This document shows, one piece after another, positions 46,631-55,516 of a DNA stretch of 64,000 nucleotides; positions within the stretch are counted from its first letter, which is position 1; every line of letters begins with the position of its first letter. The position numbers were made by a program, and so were the translations under genes. The DNA is taken from positions 1-64,000 of the forward strand of contig NZ_JADKYX010000006.1 in assembly GCF_016093545.1 (NCBI RefSeq). The letters are read 5' to 3'. This DNA is from Massilia rhizosphaerae (lineage in GTDB: Bacteria > Pseudomonadota > Gammaproteobacteria > Burkholderiales > Burkholderiaceae_D). The notes beneath the pieces were generated by a model. That model saw only the letters and a program-made list of their open reading frames with translations. It did no database searches and was not told where the DNA came from.

Positions 46631-47845
46631 ATGCCTCTCGCCTTATGGGCGCTCACGCTGAGCGCCTTCGCCATCGGCACGACGGAATTCGTGATCGTCG
46701 GCCTCATTCCCACCATCGCCGCCAGCCTGCGCGTGTCCGTGCCGTCCGCCGGCCTGCTCGTGAGCCTGTATGCGCTCGGCGTCGCCGTCGGCGCGCCGGT
46801 GCTGACCGCCCTCACCGGCCGCGTGCCGCGCAAGACGCTGCTGCTGGGCCTCATGCTGCTGTTCACGGCCGGGAACCTGACCGCGTGGCTGGCCCCCGGC
46901 TACGCCGCCCTGATGGCCGCGCGCGTGCTGACGGGGCTCGCGCACGGCGTCTTCTTCTCGATCGGTTCGACGATCGCGACGAGCCTCGTGCCCAAGGAAA
47001 AAGCGGCCAGCGCCATCGCCCTGATGTTCAGCGGCCTGACCGTCGCCCTCGTCACCGGCGTGCCGCTCGGGACGTTCATCGGTCAGCGTTTCGGCTGGCA
47101 GACGACGTTCCTGGCCGTCGCGCTGCTGGGCGTCGTGGCATTCGCCGGCATCGCCCTGCTCGTCCCGCGCGGCATTGCCGGCAGCGCGCCCGCGGGCCTG
47201 CTCACGCAATTGGCGGTGTTGAAGAAACCGCGCCTGCTGCTCGTGTACGCGATGACGGCGCTGGGCTATGGCGGCTCGTTCATCGCCTTCACGTACTTGG
47301 CGCCCATCCTGGAACGGGTCGCCGGTTTTGCGCCGGACAGCGTCGGCCTCGTGATGCTCGTGTACGGCGTGTCGGTCGCCTTCGGCAACATCTGGGGCGG
47401 CCGGCTGGCGGACCGCAAGGGCCCCGTGCGCGCCCTGCAGATCGTGTTCGCGCTGCTGGCCGCCGTGCTGTTCGTCCTCGACGTCACGGCCGCGCACAAG
47501 ATCGCCGTCCTCGCCACGGTGCTGGCCTGGGGCGCGGTCGCCTTCGGCAACGTGCCGGGCCTGCAGGTCTACGTCGTGCGCCGCGCCGAGATCGACGCGC
47601 CGCGCGCCGTGGACGTGGCCTCCGGCTTGAACATCGCCGCGTTCAACGTCGGCATCGCCCTCGGCGCCTGGGGCGGCGGCCTGATCGTCGCGCACCTGGG
47701 CCTGATGCACACGCCGTGGATCGGCGGCCTGGTCGTCGCCGGCGCGCTCGCCCTCACGACGTTCGCGGGCTGGCTGGACCGCCGCGATCCCGCGCCGCAG
47801 CCGGACCGCGCGGCGCGCCCCGAACGGGTCGCCGCCATGCATTGA
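46631..47845 (+). CDS. MFS transporter, DHA1 drug-efflux type (AraJ/YdhP-like)
   Basis: The 404-residue protein has 12 hydrophobic segments. Helix 1 carries the family motif FAIGTTEFVIVGLIP, and the loop between helices 2 and 3 has TGRVPRKTLLLGL. Members export drugs, arabinose-like sugars or purines. GGAGAACACC precedes the ATG at 46631. The divergent LysR gene is the probable regulator. Substrate unknown. Confidence 0.9.
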   Translation: MPLALWALTLSAFAIGTTEFVIVGLIPTIAASLRVSVPSAGLLVSLYALGVAVGAPVLTALTGRVPRKTLLLGLMLLFTAGNLTAWLAPGYAALMAARVLTGLAHGVFFSIGSTIATSLVPKEKAASAIALMFSGLTVALVTGVPLGTFIGQRFGWQTTFLAVALLGVVAFAGIALLVPRGIAGSAPAGLLTQLAVLKKPRLLLVYAMTALGYGGSFIAFTYLAPILERVAGFAPDSVGLVMLVYGVSVAFGNIWGGRLADRKGPVRALQIVFALLAAVLFVLDVTAAHKIAVLATVLAWGAVAFGNVPGLQVYVVRRAEIDAPRAVDVASGLNIAAFNVGIALGAWGGGLIVAHLGLMHTPWIGGLVVAGALALTTFAGWLDRRDPAPQPDRAARPERVAAMH

Positions 47846-47870
47846 TGCGTCGTCGAACGAAGATGGGCCG

Positions 47871-48578
47871 TTATTTGTCCAGCTCGCCGTAATGGCGGAA
47901 AATGCCTTCCTCGTTGAAGGGCAGCCGCCGCCTGGATTTCAGGTAGGCCGCGATGCGCGGCCGCGCGGCCACCCGGTCGTGCAGCGCCGTCAACAGCGGG
48001 TAGCCCGCGTCGATGCGGGCCAGCGCCTTGGGAAAGGCGTAACGCAGGCCGGCGACGAGCTGGAACAGCGACAGGTCGGCATACGTGACCGCGTCGCCCA
48101 GCAGATAGTCTTTCGGCTCGGGCCGGGCCAGCAGGTTCTCGAACCAGTCGAAGAATTTCGGGATGCGCGTGTCGATGAAGTCGGCCGCGCGGCGCTTGGC
48201 TTCCGGGCGCTGGTCCTCGAAGTACAGCGACGGGGCGATCGGATGATGGGTGTCGTGCGCCTCCGCCACGATGTCGGCGATGGTCAGCTGGATCTGGTTC
48301 ACCCAAAATTTCCCCTGCGCATCCTGCGGCGTCAGCCCGTGGCGCTCGCCCAGGAACATCAGGATGTTGGCGGTCTGGCCCACCGTCACGTCGCCCGCCT
48401 TCAGGAACGGCGGCGCGAACGACGGATGGTCGGCGCCATCCATCGCCGCCATCATGCGCGCCATGCCGCCCGGCTCGCGCGCCACGTCGACGTAGTGCAC
48501 GCCCGCCTCTTCCAGCGCCAGGCGCACGAATTCGCCGCGGCCCTGGATGCTCGGCCAGTAAAAAAGTTCATACACCAT
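47871..48578 (-). CDS. glutathione S-transferase family protein
   Basis: The 235-residue cytosolic protein has a thioredoxin-fold N domain (YELFYWPSIQGRGEFVRLALEEAG; F-P-P of the cis-Pro site in SFAPPFLKAGDVTVGQTANILMFL) and an all-helical C domain (LLGDAVTYADLSLFQLVAGL). The domain order and length fit the Sigma/Mu-like bacterial group. The ATG at 48578 has GAGGAG at seven bases; the longer frame to 48611 is not needed. It converges on the MFS gene. Confidence 0.88.
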   Translation of the reverse strand: MVYELFYWPSIQGRGEFVRLALEEAGVHYVDVAREPGGMARMMAAMDGADHPSFAPPFLKAGDVTVGQTANILMFLGERHGLTPQDAQGKFWVNQIQLTIADIVAEAHDTHHPIAPSLYFEDQRPEAKRRAADFIDTRIPKFFDWFENLLARPEPKDYLLGDAVTYADLSLFQLVAGLRYAFPKALARIDAGYPLLTALHDRVAARPRIAAYLKSRRRLPFNEEGIFRHYGELDK

Positions 48579-48848
48579 GCCATGCTCCTCAACTTGTTCG
48601 GTCTGACTCAATTATCGAGCAGCTTTTCGATGTTCGGCGCGGCAATCGTGCTAGTCTTGCGTTTGGCACTTGCCTGACAAAAGATCAACAAAGAGAGACA
48701 TGAAGACAATAAAAGGGATGGAGAGAACGAGTTACCGATGGCACCTATCTTGATTTACTGAACAATTATCTTCCGTTGAGTAATCCGCCCGCCAGAACGG
48801 TGGACGGGACAAGATGAACCACCGATAACGAATTGCCCGGAGCGCACC

Positions 48849-49805
48849 ATGATTTTCGCTCACCTGACCAAACACTGGATGGCCAGCCGGCGCCAGTACA
48901 GCCTGTCGTCGTGGGTCCTGTGCATCGCGCGCAGCCTGCGCGTGCTGGCGTATTACCGCGACCACCGCGCATTGTGCCGGCTCGGCGTCTACCGCAACCA
49001 CGTCGCGGGATCGGCCAACGACGACCTGTTTCACCACCTCAGCCACCGCGACTACCTGATCAAGGGCCTCACCCCGCGCCAGCGCGTGCAGGCCGTGCTG
49101 AGCCACTACCGCTTCGAGGAAACGACGTTCAACGACGGCTACCTCGACGCCGTCTACGGCCAGCGCTGCCTCCCCTTGTGGCAGCACGAGGCCGACGGCA
49201 GCACCTTCACGATCCAGCTGGAGATGGCGTCGCGCAGCAATGCCGAAGGCGACCTCACCATCGCGCTCATCGCGGACGGCAAATGCCTGCACCGCCTGTC
49301 CTTCAGCTGGCTCGAGGGCGACATGGTGGGCGTCGACATGCCCGTCGTCCCCTTCGTCGCGCGCAACCAGGGGCGGTGGATCGATTCCGGCGCCGCGTTC
49401 GACGCGTTCGAGCGCGTCTTCCCCAACAACTCGCCCAGCTTCTTCTGCTTCGCGGCCATGCAGGGCATCGCGCTGGCGCTCGGCATGGACAAGGTGGTGG
49501 CGATCCGCAGCGAAGCGCACATCGCCTACGACCCGGACCCGGAAAAGCATTTCGCCAACGCGTACGACGGCTTCTGGAAAATCCTCGGCGGCGAGGACAT
49601 GCCCGGCCGCGACGGCTACCTGATCGCGCTGCCGTTCTACGTCAAGCCGCTGTCCGAGATGCCGTCCAAGCACCGCAAGCGGGCGGCCCTGCGGCGCGAA
49701 CACTGGCGCCTCATCGGCGACTCGGCCCGCGCCGTCATCCAGCGTCACCTGCTGCACGCCCGGGCTCACGTGGCGCATCCGGCCGCGATCCCAGAGCCGG
49801 CCTGA
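48849..49805 (+). CDS. DUF535 (VirK/YbjX) family protein
   Basis: The 318-residue protein shows the VirK/YbjX pattern: FHHLSHRDYLIKGLTPRQRV, LEMASRSNAEGDLTIALIADG, LHRLSFSWLEGDMVG, then FFCFAAMQGIALALGM and the terminal YDGFWKILGGEDMPGRDGYLIALPF. VirK-type proteins affect virulence-protein export and resistance to antimicrobial peptides in enterobacteria; the mechanism is unknown. No signal peptide is seen. The 237-bp region upstream (48612-48848) is AT-rich and has no other gene. Confidence 0.85.
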   Translation: MIFAHLTKHWMASRRQYSLSSWVLCIARSLRVLAYYRDHRALCRLGVYRNHVAGSANDDLFHHLSHRDYLIKGLTPRQRVQAVLSHYRFEETTFNDGYLDAVYGQRCLPLWQHEADGSTFTIQLEMASRSNAEGDLTIALIADGKCLHRLSFSWLEGDMVGVDMPVVPFVARNQGRWIDSGAAFDAFERVFPNNSPSFFCFAAMQGIALALGMDKVVAIRSEAHIAYDPDPEKHFANAYDGFWKILGGEDMPGRDGYLIALPFYVKPLSEMPSKHRKRAALRREHWRLIGDSARAVIQRHLLHARAHVAHPAAIPEPA

Positions 49806-49872
49806 AGGGCGTCGTAGTCGTTCTGCCTATTGACAAACGCACCATCCTGGGGCGCGATATGCTACACTCGCG

Positions 49873-49951
49873 CCTTCGCTAGGGGTCCTGGGAGTTCGCT
49901 TCCCGGGTGAGAGATACCCTTCGTACCTGATCTGGATAATGCCAGCGAAGG
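49873..49951 (+). ncRNA. thiamine pyrophosphate (TPP) riboswitch
   Basis: The THI element is complete: closing stem CCTTCGCT (49873-49880) with AGCGAAGG (49944-49951), the AGGGGTCC start, the conserved GGGTGAGAGATACCC core and ACCTGATCTGGATAATGCCAGCG. It binds TPP and lowers expression of the downstream gene when thiamine is plentiful. It lies 100 bp before the TonB receptor gene; that interval holds no clear T-run terminator, so control of translation is more likely. Confidence 0.95.
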
Positions 49952-50051
49952 AAAGCGCAACGCCATTCCCTCCTTGTTTGCCCTTCCCCGTTGGCTCCGG
50001 CTTTAAAAAAAAGCAGCGCGCCCGATCGCCGGCGCGCGAAACGAGCACACC

Positions 50052-52184
50052 ATGAACCGTCATTTGAAGACCACCGCAGCCGCGTACGCCATCGCGCAAG
50101 CCTTCGTCGCGAACGCGCACGCGCAGGACACCACCCACCCCGTCGCCGAAGTCGTGGTCACGGGCAACCGCTTCATCGCCGTCGACCGCGCCAGCGTCGG
50201 CGGCTTCGGCGAGGCGTCGCTGTTCGACACCCCGGCCTCCATCACCGCCATCGGCCGCACGCAGATGCAGGACCTGTCGATCCGCTCGACGACCGACGCC
50301 ATGCGCTTCGACGCCTCCGTCGCCGACGCGTACAACGCCGTCGGCTATGCCGAGCAATTCTCGATCCGCGGCTTCGCGCTGGACAACAACTACAGCTACC
50401 GCAAGGACGGCTTCGCCATCCCCGGCGACACCCAGATCCCGCTGGAGAACAAGGAACGCATCGAAGTGCTGAAGGGCCTCGCGGGCCTGACGGCCGGCAT
50501 CGCGACGCCGGGCGGCATCGTCAACTACGTCACCAAGCGCCCGACGGCCGCGCCGCTGCGCTCGGCCACCGTGGAAGTCTCCGAGCGCGGCACCCTGTAC
50601 GGCACGATCGATCTCGGCGGCCGCTTCGACGACCGCCGCTTCGGCTACCGCATCAACGCGGCCGCCGCCGACCTGCATCCGTACGTGCGCGGCGCGAACG
50701 GCGACCGCCAGTTCGTGTCGGCCGCCTTCGACTGGCAGATCACGCCGGATGCGCTGCTCCGGCTGGACATGGATTACCAGCGCAAGGCCCAGATCACGGC
50801 GCCCGGCTTCCAGCTGATCCGCAACGAAGCGCTGCCGACGGGCGTGTCGCCGAAGATGCTGCTGAACGACCAGCCGTGGACGCGCCCCGTCAAGACGAAG
50901 GACAGCAATCTTGGGCTGCGCTTCGAATACAAGCTGGCGCCGGACTGGCTCGCGACCGTGGCCGCCAACAAGCACTGGTTCAAGCGCGACGACTTCACCG
51001 CCTTCCCTTACGGCTGCAGCAACGAGGGCGCCGGCTACTATCCCGGCTACTGCGGCAACGGCGACTACGACGTCTACGACTACCAGAGCACGGGCGAGCG
51101 CAAGTCGCCGTGGGGCGTGCAGGCGCAGGTGCAAGGCAAGTTCGCGACGGGCGCGATCCGCCACGCGCTGACCGTCGGCACGTCGTATTCCGAGCGCCAC
51201 GACAGCTTCGGCGACTACGTGTACGACTACGTCGGCTACAGCAATCTGTGGACCCCGCTCGTGTCGCCGCACGTCCCGGCAGACCGCGTGACGGGCCCCG
51301 TGTTCGAGCGCCGCAGCGACGAGGAACGCGCCCTGTTCGCCCAGGACATCGTCGGCCTGGCGAGCGACCTGACCCTGCACGCGGGCCTGCGCCACGTCCA
51401 GGTCAAGCGCAGCGAATTCGTCGACGCGGCGACCGGCTACGTGCACAGCGACGATTCCTTCCTGCTGCCGAGCGTCGCCCTCGTATTCCATCCGGGACAT
51501 GCGTGGAACGTCTACGCCGCCGTCAGCCACGGCCTGCAGCACGGCGGCATCGCGCCGATGCAGACGACGAACGAGAACCAGGTCTTGGCGCCGCAGCGTT
51601 CGCACCAGGTCGAGATCGGCGCCAAGGCAGCGCTGGACAACGGCATCGACCTGTCGGCCGCGCTGTTCCAGATCCGCCAGGGCCTGGAGTACACGGATGC
51701 GAACAACACGTTCGTCCGCAACGGCCGCGAAACGCACCGCGGCGTCGAGTTGACGGCGCAGGGCAAGGCGACGCCGGCACTGGACTGGAGCCTGTCGTTG
51801 ATGGCGCTGAACACGCGCCAGGAAGGCACGGGCCAGGCGAGCATCGACGGCAAGCGCGTGACGGACGTCCCCGCGTTCAAGTCGATGGCCTGGGTGCAGT
51901 ATGCCGTGGACGCCGTGCCCGGCCTGAAGCTGGACGGCACGTGGCAGTACTCGGGCAAGAAGGCGTTCGACGTCGAGAACACGGTGTTCGTGCCGGACTA
52001 CCACGTGTTCGGCGTGGGCGCGTCGTACGGCGTGAAATGGGGCGCGACGAACGTCACGCTGCGCGCGCGGGCCGAGAACCTGTTCGACAAGTTCTACTGG
52101 CGCGACGTGACGCCGGAGCTGGGCGGCTATCTGCTGCCGGGAGCGCCGCGCACGTTCCGGATGTCGGCGCAGTTCGACTTCTGA
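50052..52184 (+). CDS. TonB-dependent outer-membrane receptor, TPP-riboswitch controlled (probable thiamine uptake)
   Basis: The 710-residue receptor has a signal peptide (AYAIAQAFVANAHA). The plug domain has VAEVVVTGNRF, SITAIGRTQMQDLSIRSTTDAMRF, YSIRGF-like QFSIRGFALDNNYSYRKDGF and IEVLKGLAGLTAGIATPGGIVNYVTKRP. The barrel ends in a C-terminal Phe (RMSAQFDF). The sequence looks like a siderophore receptor, but the TPP riboswitch just upstream points to thiamine or a derivative. Thiamine-regulated TonB receptors of this kind (Omr1 type) are known in several Proteobacteria and Bacteroidetes. Confidence 0.9.
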   Translation: MNRHLKTTAAAYAIAQAFVANAHAQDTTHPVAEVVVTGNRFIAVDRASVGGFGEASLFDTPASITAIGRTQMQDLSIRSTTDAMRFDASVADAYNAVGYAEQFSIRGFALDNNYSYRKDGFAIPGDTQIPLENKERIEVLKGLAGLTAGIATPGGIVNYVTKRPTAAPLRSATVEVSERGTLYGTIDLGGRFDDRRFGYRINAAAADLHPYVRGANGDRQFVSAAFDWQITPDALLRLDMDYQRKAQITAPGFQLIRNEALPTGVSPKMLLNDQPWTRPVKTKDSNLGLRFEYKLAPDWLATVAANKHWFKRDDFTAFPYGCSNEGAGYYPGYCGNGDYDVYDYQSTGERKSPWGVQAQVQGKFATGAIRHALTVGTSYSERHDSFGDYVYDYVGYSNLWTPLVSPHVPADRVTGPVFERRSDEERALFAQDIVGLASDLTLHAGLRHVQVKRSEFVDAATGYVHSDDSFLLPSVALVFHPGHAWNVYAAVSHGLQHGGIAPMQTTNENQVLAPQRSHQVEIGAKAALDNGIDLSAALFQIRQGLEYTDANNTFVRNGRETHRGVELTAQGKATPALDWSLSLMALNTRQEGTGQASIDGKRVTDVPAFKSMAWVQYAVDAVPGLKLDGTWQYSGKKAFDVENTVFVPDYHVFGVGASYGVKWGATNVTLRARAENLFDKFYWRDVTPELGGYLLPGAPRTFRMSAQFDF

Positions 52185-52191
52185 GCGGGCG

Positions 52192-52722
52192 TCACGCGCC
52201 GGGCGGGCCGATCACGGCCTCGACCTGGCGCATCCGCGCATCCAGCTCTCCCGTCAACAACGTAAACGGAATCCCGCGCGCGTCGAGCACGGCCAGGAGC
52301 TGCGCATGCACGCGCAGGCGCACTTCCTCCGACTCGCGCTGCAGGCCGTCCGGCACCCACGGCAGATCGGGTGCCGCGACGAGCGTGAACGCGTAGTCGT
52401 GCGCCGCTTCCAAATCCAGCAGCTCGGGCGGCACGCGGCCCCAGTAGATGCGGCTGTACACGGCCGTCATCAACGGCGTCGTGTCGACGAACAGGAAATC
52501 GCTCACGCGCGCATCCACGCCGAGCGCCAATTCGCGGTCGCGCTGCGTGCGCGCAATGCCGACCTGGTCGTCCTCGCGCGGCACGCGCGCGTGGACCTCG
52601 ACGAATTCGCGCAGGTATTCCGGCACCCACAACGTGGCGTAGCGACGCGCCAGCGCGTCCGCCAGCGTCGACTTGCCCGTCGATTCCGCGCCCAGCAGGG
52701 CGATCCGGCGCGGCGCCGTCAT
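52192..52722 (-). CDS. AAA ATPase, NadR ribosylnicotinamide-kinase-like domain
   Basis: The 176-residue P-loop protein has RIALLGAESTGKSTLADALARRYATLWVPEYLREFVE, the nucleoside-kinase domain found at the C-terminus of NadR, here alone without the HTH and adenylyltransferase parts. The downstream VDTTPLMTAVYSRIYWG is also typical. It overlaps the upstream pnuC-like gene (ATGA), so kinase and permease work together: the kinase traps the imported vitamin by phosphorylation. The substrate could be nicotinamide riboside or thiamine. Confidence 0.88.
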   Translation of the reverse strand: MTAPRRIALLGAESTGKSTLADALARRYATLWVPEYLREFVEVHARVPREDDQVGIARTQRDRELALGVDARVSDFLFVDTTPLMTAVYSRIYWGRVPPELLDLEAAHDYAFTLVAAPDLPWVPDGLQRESEEVRLRVHAQLLAVLDARGIPFTLLTGELDARMRQVEAVIGPPGA

Positions 52723-53348
52723 GCGCCCTCGGCCACCGGCGCGCCGGCGTGCGGTCCCGCGTCCGCGCGCGCGGCGGCCGTCCACGCGCGCAGGCCCAGC
52801 ACGGCCAGCACCACGAACACGGCATACAGGACGGCCGTCAGGTGCAGGCCCTTGTAGACGTACAGCCCCACGTACAGCACGTCGACGACGATCCACGTGT
52901 GCCAGTTCTCGATCTTCTTTTTCGCCGTCAGCAGTTGGCCGAGCAGGCTGCCGGCCGTGAGGAAGCCGTCCATGCGCGGCACGTCCGTGTCCGTGTACGC
53001 CTTGAGGAACGCCGACAACGCCAAGAAGCCGACGGCCCAGCCGATCAGCGAGGCGATCCAGCCCCTGCGCGACAGGCGCGTCACCGGCAGCGGCCTGCCG
53101 GCGGCGCCGCGCAGCCACTGCCACCAGCCCCAGATCGACGCGGCGATGAACACGCCCTGCAGGCCGGCGTCGCCGTACAGCCGGGCATCGAAGAACACGA
53201 CGCCGTACGTGGCCGACGAGACGATCGCGAAGAACCAGCCCCAGTGATTGCGCAGGATCGTCAGGACGACCGTCGCGACCGACAGCACGAAGCCGAGCAG
53301 CTCGAGCGGCGTGGTGGTAAAGCCAAGCAGGACCAGGGTATCGTTCAT
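52719..53348 (-). CDS. PnuC-family vitamin transporter
   Basis: The 209-residue inner-membrane protein has seven hydrophobic segments and the family motifs WGWFFAIVSSATYGVVFFDARLYGDAGLQ and ASIWGWWQWLRG, followed by KKKIENWHTWIVVDVLYVGLYVYKGL. PnuC proteins move nicotinamide riboside; the related PnuT moves thiamine. The gene is coupled to a NadR-type kinase and converges on the TPP-controlled receptor, so thiamine is an attractive alternative. No riboswitch precedes this gene. Confidence 0.9.
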   Translation of the reverse strand: MNDTLVLLGFTTTPLELLGFVLSVATVVLTILRNHWGWFFAIVSSATYGVVFFDARLYGDAGLQGVFIAASIWGWWQWLRGAAGRPLPVTRLSRRGWIASLIGWAVGFLALSAFLKAYTDTDVPRMDGFLTAGSLLGQLLTAKKKIENWHTWIVVDVLYVGLYVYKGLHLTAVLYAVFVVLAVLGLRAWTAAARADAGPHAGAPVAEGA

Positions 53349-53415
53349 GGATGAGGAGATGCGGGCGAGTCGGCGATTATGGAAGGTGGCGCGGGTTTAT
53401 GCAACCGGCGGACGA

Positions 53416-53455
53416 GTGTCCGTTTCCGGACACCGGTGCCCGCCGCCGGGCACCG
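53416..53455. promoter_or_regulatory. two adjacent palindromes, probable upstream activator sites
   Basis: GTGTCCG-TTTC-CGGACAC (53416-53433) and CGGTGCCC-GCCGCC-GGGCACCG (53434-53455) lie end to end. They sit 40-80 bp upstream of a -24/-12 promoter, a fitting place for the dimer sites of an NtrC-type activator, which the operon itself encodes (gene at 57953). The second is GC-rich and could instead be a hairpin of the pnuC-like leader. Confidence 0.6.
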
Positions 53456-53495
53456 GCGCGGCCGCCTGCATCCCGCGTCACGGGGGAAACGAGGC

Positions 53496-53511
53496 TGGCA
53501 CGGGGCTTGCA
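53496..53511 (+). promoter_or_regulatory. sigma-54 promoter (-24/-12)
   Basis: TGGCACGGGGCTTGCA matches the consensus TGGCAC-N5-TTGCA at every fixed position. It lies 46 bp before the ATG of the HlyD-like gene, with two palindromes upstream, and would make the efflux operon depend on RpoN and an activator. Confidence 0.85.
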
Positions 53512-53557
53512 ATACAGGCAGCATCGCAACGCATCGCCGCCGACATCGACTTCGACC

Positions 53558-54805
53558 ATGGACCAGGCCCTCAGTCTCGACATCATCCGCCGCCGCACCC
53601 GCCTGCGCGTCGCCACCACGCTCCTGCTGCTCGCCGCCCTGGGCGCCGGCGCATGGGGATTGAACCGCGTGCTGCGGCCCAGCGTCTCCGCCGACGACGT
53701 CGTCATCGCCCAGGTCCGGCGCGGCAACGTCGACAACACGATCAATGCGTCCGGCGTCGTCATCCCCGTGCACGAGGAAGTGGTGACGAGTCCGGGCGCG
53801 AGCCGCGTGGCGCACGTCCACGCCAAGCCCGGCCAGCAGGTCCGCGCCGGCGACCTGCTGCTGGAACTGGACGACCGCGAGATCCGCCTCGCGCTGGAAG
53901 CGTTGAAGGAACAACTGGCGCAGCAGGACGTCCGCATCACGACCCTGACGCAGGACATGCAGCAGAAGCGCACGCAGATCGCCAGCGCCATCGAACTGCT
54001 GGAGATCGACCTGCAGGCCGCGCGCGCCACGCTGGAACGCAACCAGAAGCTGCGCGCGAGCGGCCTGGTCTCGGGCGAGAACCTGCTGACGGCGGAACTG
54101 AACGTCAAGCGCACCGGGATCCAGCTGCGCCAGCAGCGCGCGCTGCTCGAAGACACGCGCCGCGCCACGGCGACCAACATCGCGGCCGCCGACCTGCAGA
54201 AAGCGATCCTGCAAAAGCAGATCGCGCAGCAGGAACAGCTGCTGGACCGCACCCGCGTGCGGGCGCCGTTCACGGGCATGCTGACCTGGCTCGTCGAGGA
54301 AGAAGGGGCCAGCGTGGCGGCCGGCCAGCTCGTGGCACGCGTGTCGGAGTCGAACAACTACCGGGTCGAAGCGACGCTGTCCGACTTCCACACGCGCCAG
54401 CTCGCGCCCGGGCAGGCCGTGCGCGTGACGCAGAACGGCGAGGTCCTGGCCGGCACGGTCCACACGATTCTGCCGGAAATCCAGAACGGCACGATCAAGC
54501 TGCTCGTCGACCTGGCCCAGCCCCGCAACGGCGCCCTGCGCAACAAGATGCGCGTCGACGTCGACGTCGTCACGGCGCGCCGCGCGAACGTGCTGGTGGT
54601 CGACAACGGCGCCGCGTTCAACGGCCGCGGACCGCAGCCGGCGTTCGTCGTCGAGGACGGCGTGGCGCGCAAGCGGACCGTCACGCTGGGCGCCAGCGAC
54701 GGCAAGGCGGTCGAAGTCGTCGCCGGCGCGCGCGCGGGCGAGCGCGTGATCGTCTCGGACACCCGCGCGTTCAAGGACCTGGACGCGATCCGCATTTCGA
54801 ATTAA
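53558..54805 (+). CDS. HlyD/MacA-type periplasmic adaptor protein
   Basis: The 415-residue membrane-fusion protein has one N-terminal transmembrane helix (RVATTLLLLAALGAGAWGL). A lipoyl-like half motif (VVIPVHEEVVTSPGASRVAHVHAKPGQQVRAGDLLLELD) is split by a helical hairpin (about residues 105-225, rich in Gln and Leu) from its second half (VRAPFTGMLTWLVEEEGASVAAGQLVARV). It then has a beta-barrel and a membrane-proximal domain. It would link the ABC permeases encoded downstream to an outer-membrane channel; no TolC-like gene is in the window. First gene of the sigma-54 operon. Confidence 0.92.
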   Translation: MDQALSLDIIRRRTRLRVATTLLLLAALGAGAWGLNRVLRPSVSADDVVIAQVRRGNVDNTINASGVVIPVHEEVVTSPGASRVAHVHAKPGQQVRAGDLLLELDDREIRLALEALKEQLAQQDVRITTLTQDMQQKRTQIASAIELLEIDLQAARATLERNQKLRASGLVSGENLLTAELNVKRTGIQLRQQRALLEDTRRATATNIAAADLQKAILQKQIAQQEQLLDRTRVRAPFTGMLTWLVEEEGASVAAGQLVARVSESNNYRVEATLSDFHTRQLAPGQAVRVTQNGEVLAGTVHTILPEIQNGTIKLLVDLAQPRNGALRNKMRVDVDVVTARRANVLVVDNGAAFNGRGPQPAFVVEDGVARKRTVTLGASDGKAVEVVAGARAGERVIVSDTRAFKDLDAIRISN

Positions 54806-54832
54806 CGCATTTTCCACACCTACGAGGACACC

Positions 54833-55516
54833 ATGATCAGACTGCACAACGTCAGCAAGACCTACCGCACGGACAAGGTCGAGACGCTGGCATTGAAGGA
54901 CATCGACCTCTTCATCGACCGCGGCGAATTCGTCGCCATGATGGGGCCCAGCGGCTGCGGCAAGAGCACGCTGCTGAATCTCATCGGCTTGCTGGACCGG
55001 CCCGGCCAGGGCAGCGTGGAGATCGGCGGCGCGGCGATCGCCTCGTACCGCGACAAGGAGGTGGCACGGCTGCGCAACCGCACGTTCGGCTTCGTGTTCC
55101 AGAGCTTCCACCTGATCCCCGACCTGCGCGTGATCGACAACGTCGAGCTGCCCCTGCTCTACCGCAGCATGTCCGGCGGCGAGCGGCGCCGGCTCGCGCG
55201 CGCGGCGCTCGAACGCGTGGGGCTCGGCGCGCGCATGGAGCATTTTCCGAACCAGCTGTCCGGCGGCCAGCAGCAGCGCGTGGCGATCGCGCGCGCCATC
55301 GTCGGCCAACCGCAGGTGCTGCTCGCGGACGAGCCGACGGGTAACCTGGACAGCAAGATGGGGGCCGAGGTCATGGACATCCTGCTCAAGCTGAATGCCG
55401 AGGGCACGACGGTCGTGATGGTCACGCACGACGAGATTGACGCCCGCCGCGTCGGCCGCATCGTGCGGCTGTTCGACGGCCAGCTGGTGGAACCGGAGCG
55501 TCTCCATGCTGCGTAA
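54833..55516 (+). CDS. ABC transporter ATPase, MacB/LolD type
   Basis: The 227-residue ATPase has Walker [11 protein letters not shown]-loop [12 protein letters not shown], signature [16 protein letters not shown] and Walker [13 protein letters not shown]. The family powers mechanotransmission transporters (MacB, LolCDE, FtsEX) rather than classic import. The stop overlaps the start of the first permease gene by 11 bp. It probably supplies ATP hydrolysis to both permeases that follow. Confidence 0.94.
   Translation: MIRLHNVSKTYRTDKVETLALKDIDLFIDRGEFVAMMGPSGCGKSTLLNLIGLLDRPGQGSVEIGGAAIASYRDKEVARLRNRTFGFVFQSFHLIPDLRVIDNVELPLLYRSMSGGERRRLARAALERVGLGARMEHFPNQLSGGQQQRVAIARAIVGQPQVLLADEPTGNLDSKMGAEVMDILLKLNAEGTTVVMVTHDEIDARRVGRIVRLFDGQLVEPERLHAA

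Noticed and set aside
48664..48673. TGGCACTTGC as a second sigma-54 promoter
   Set aside because: The two halves are adjacent, without the required five-base spacer.
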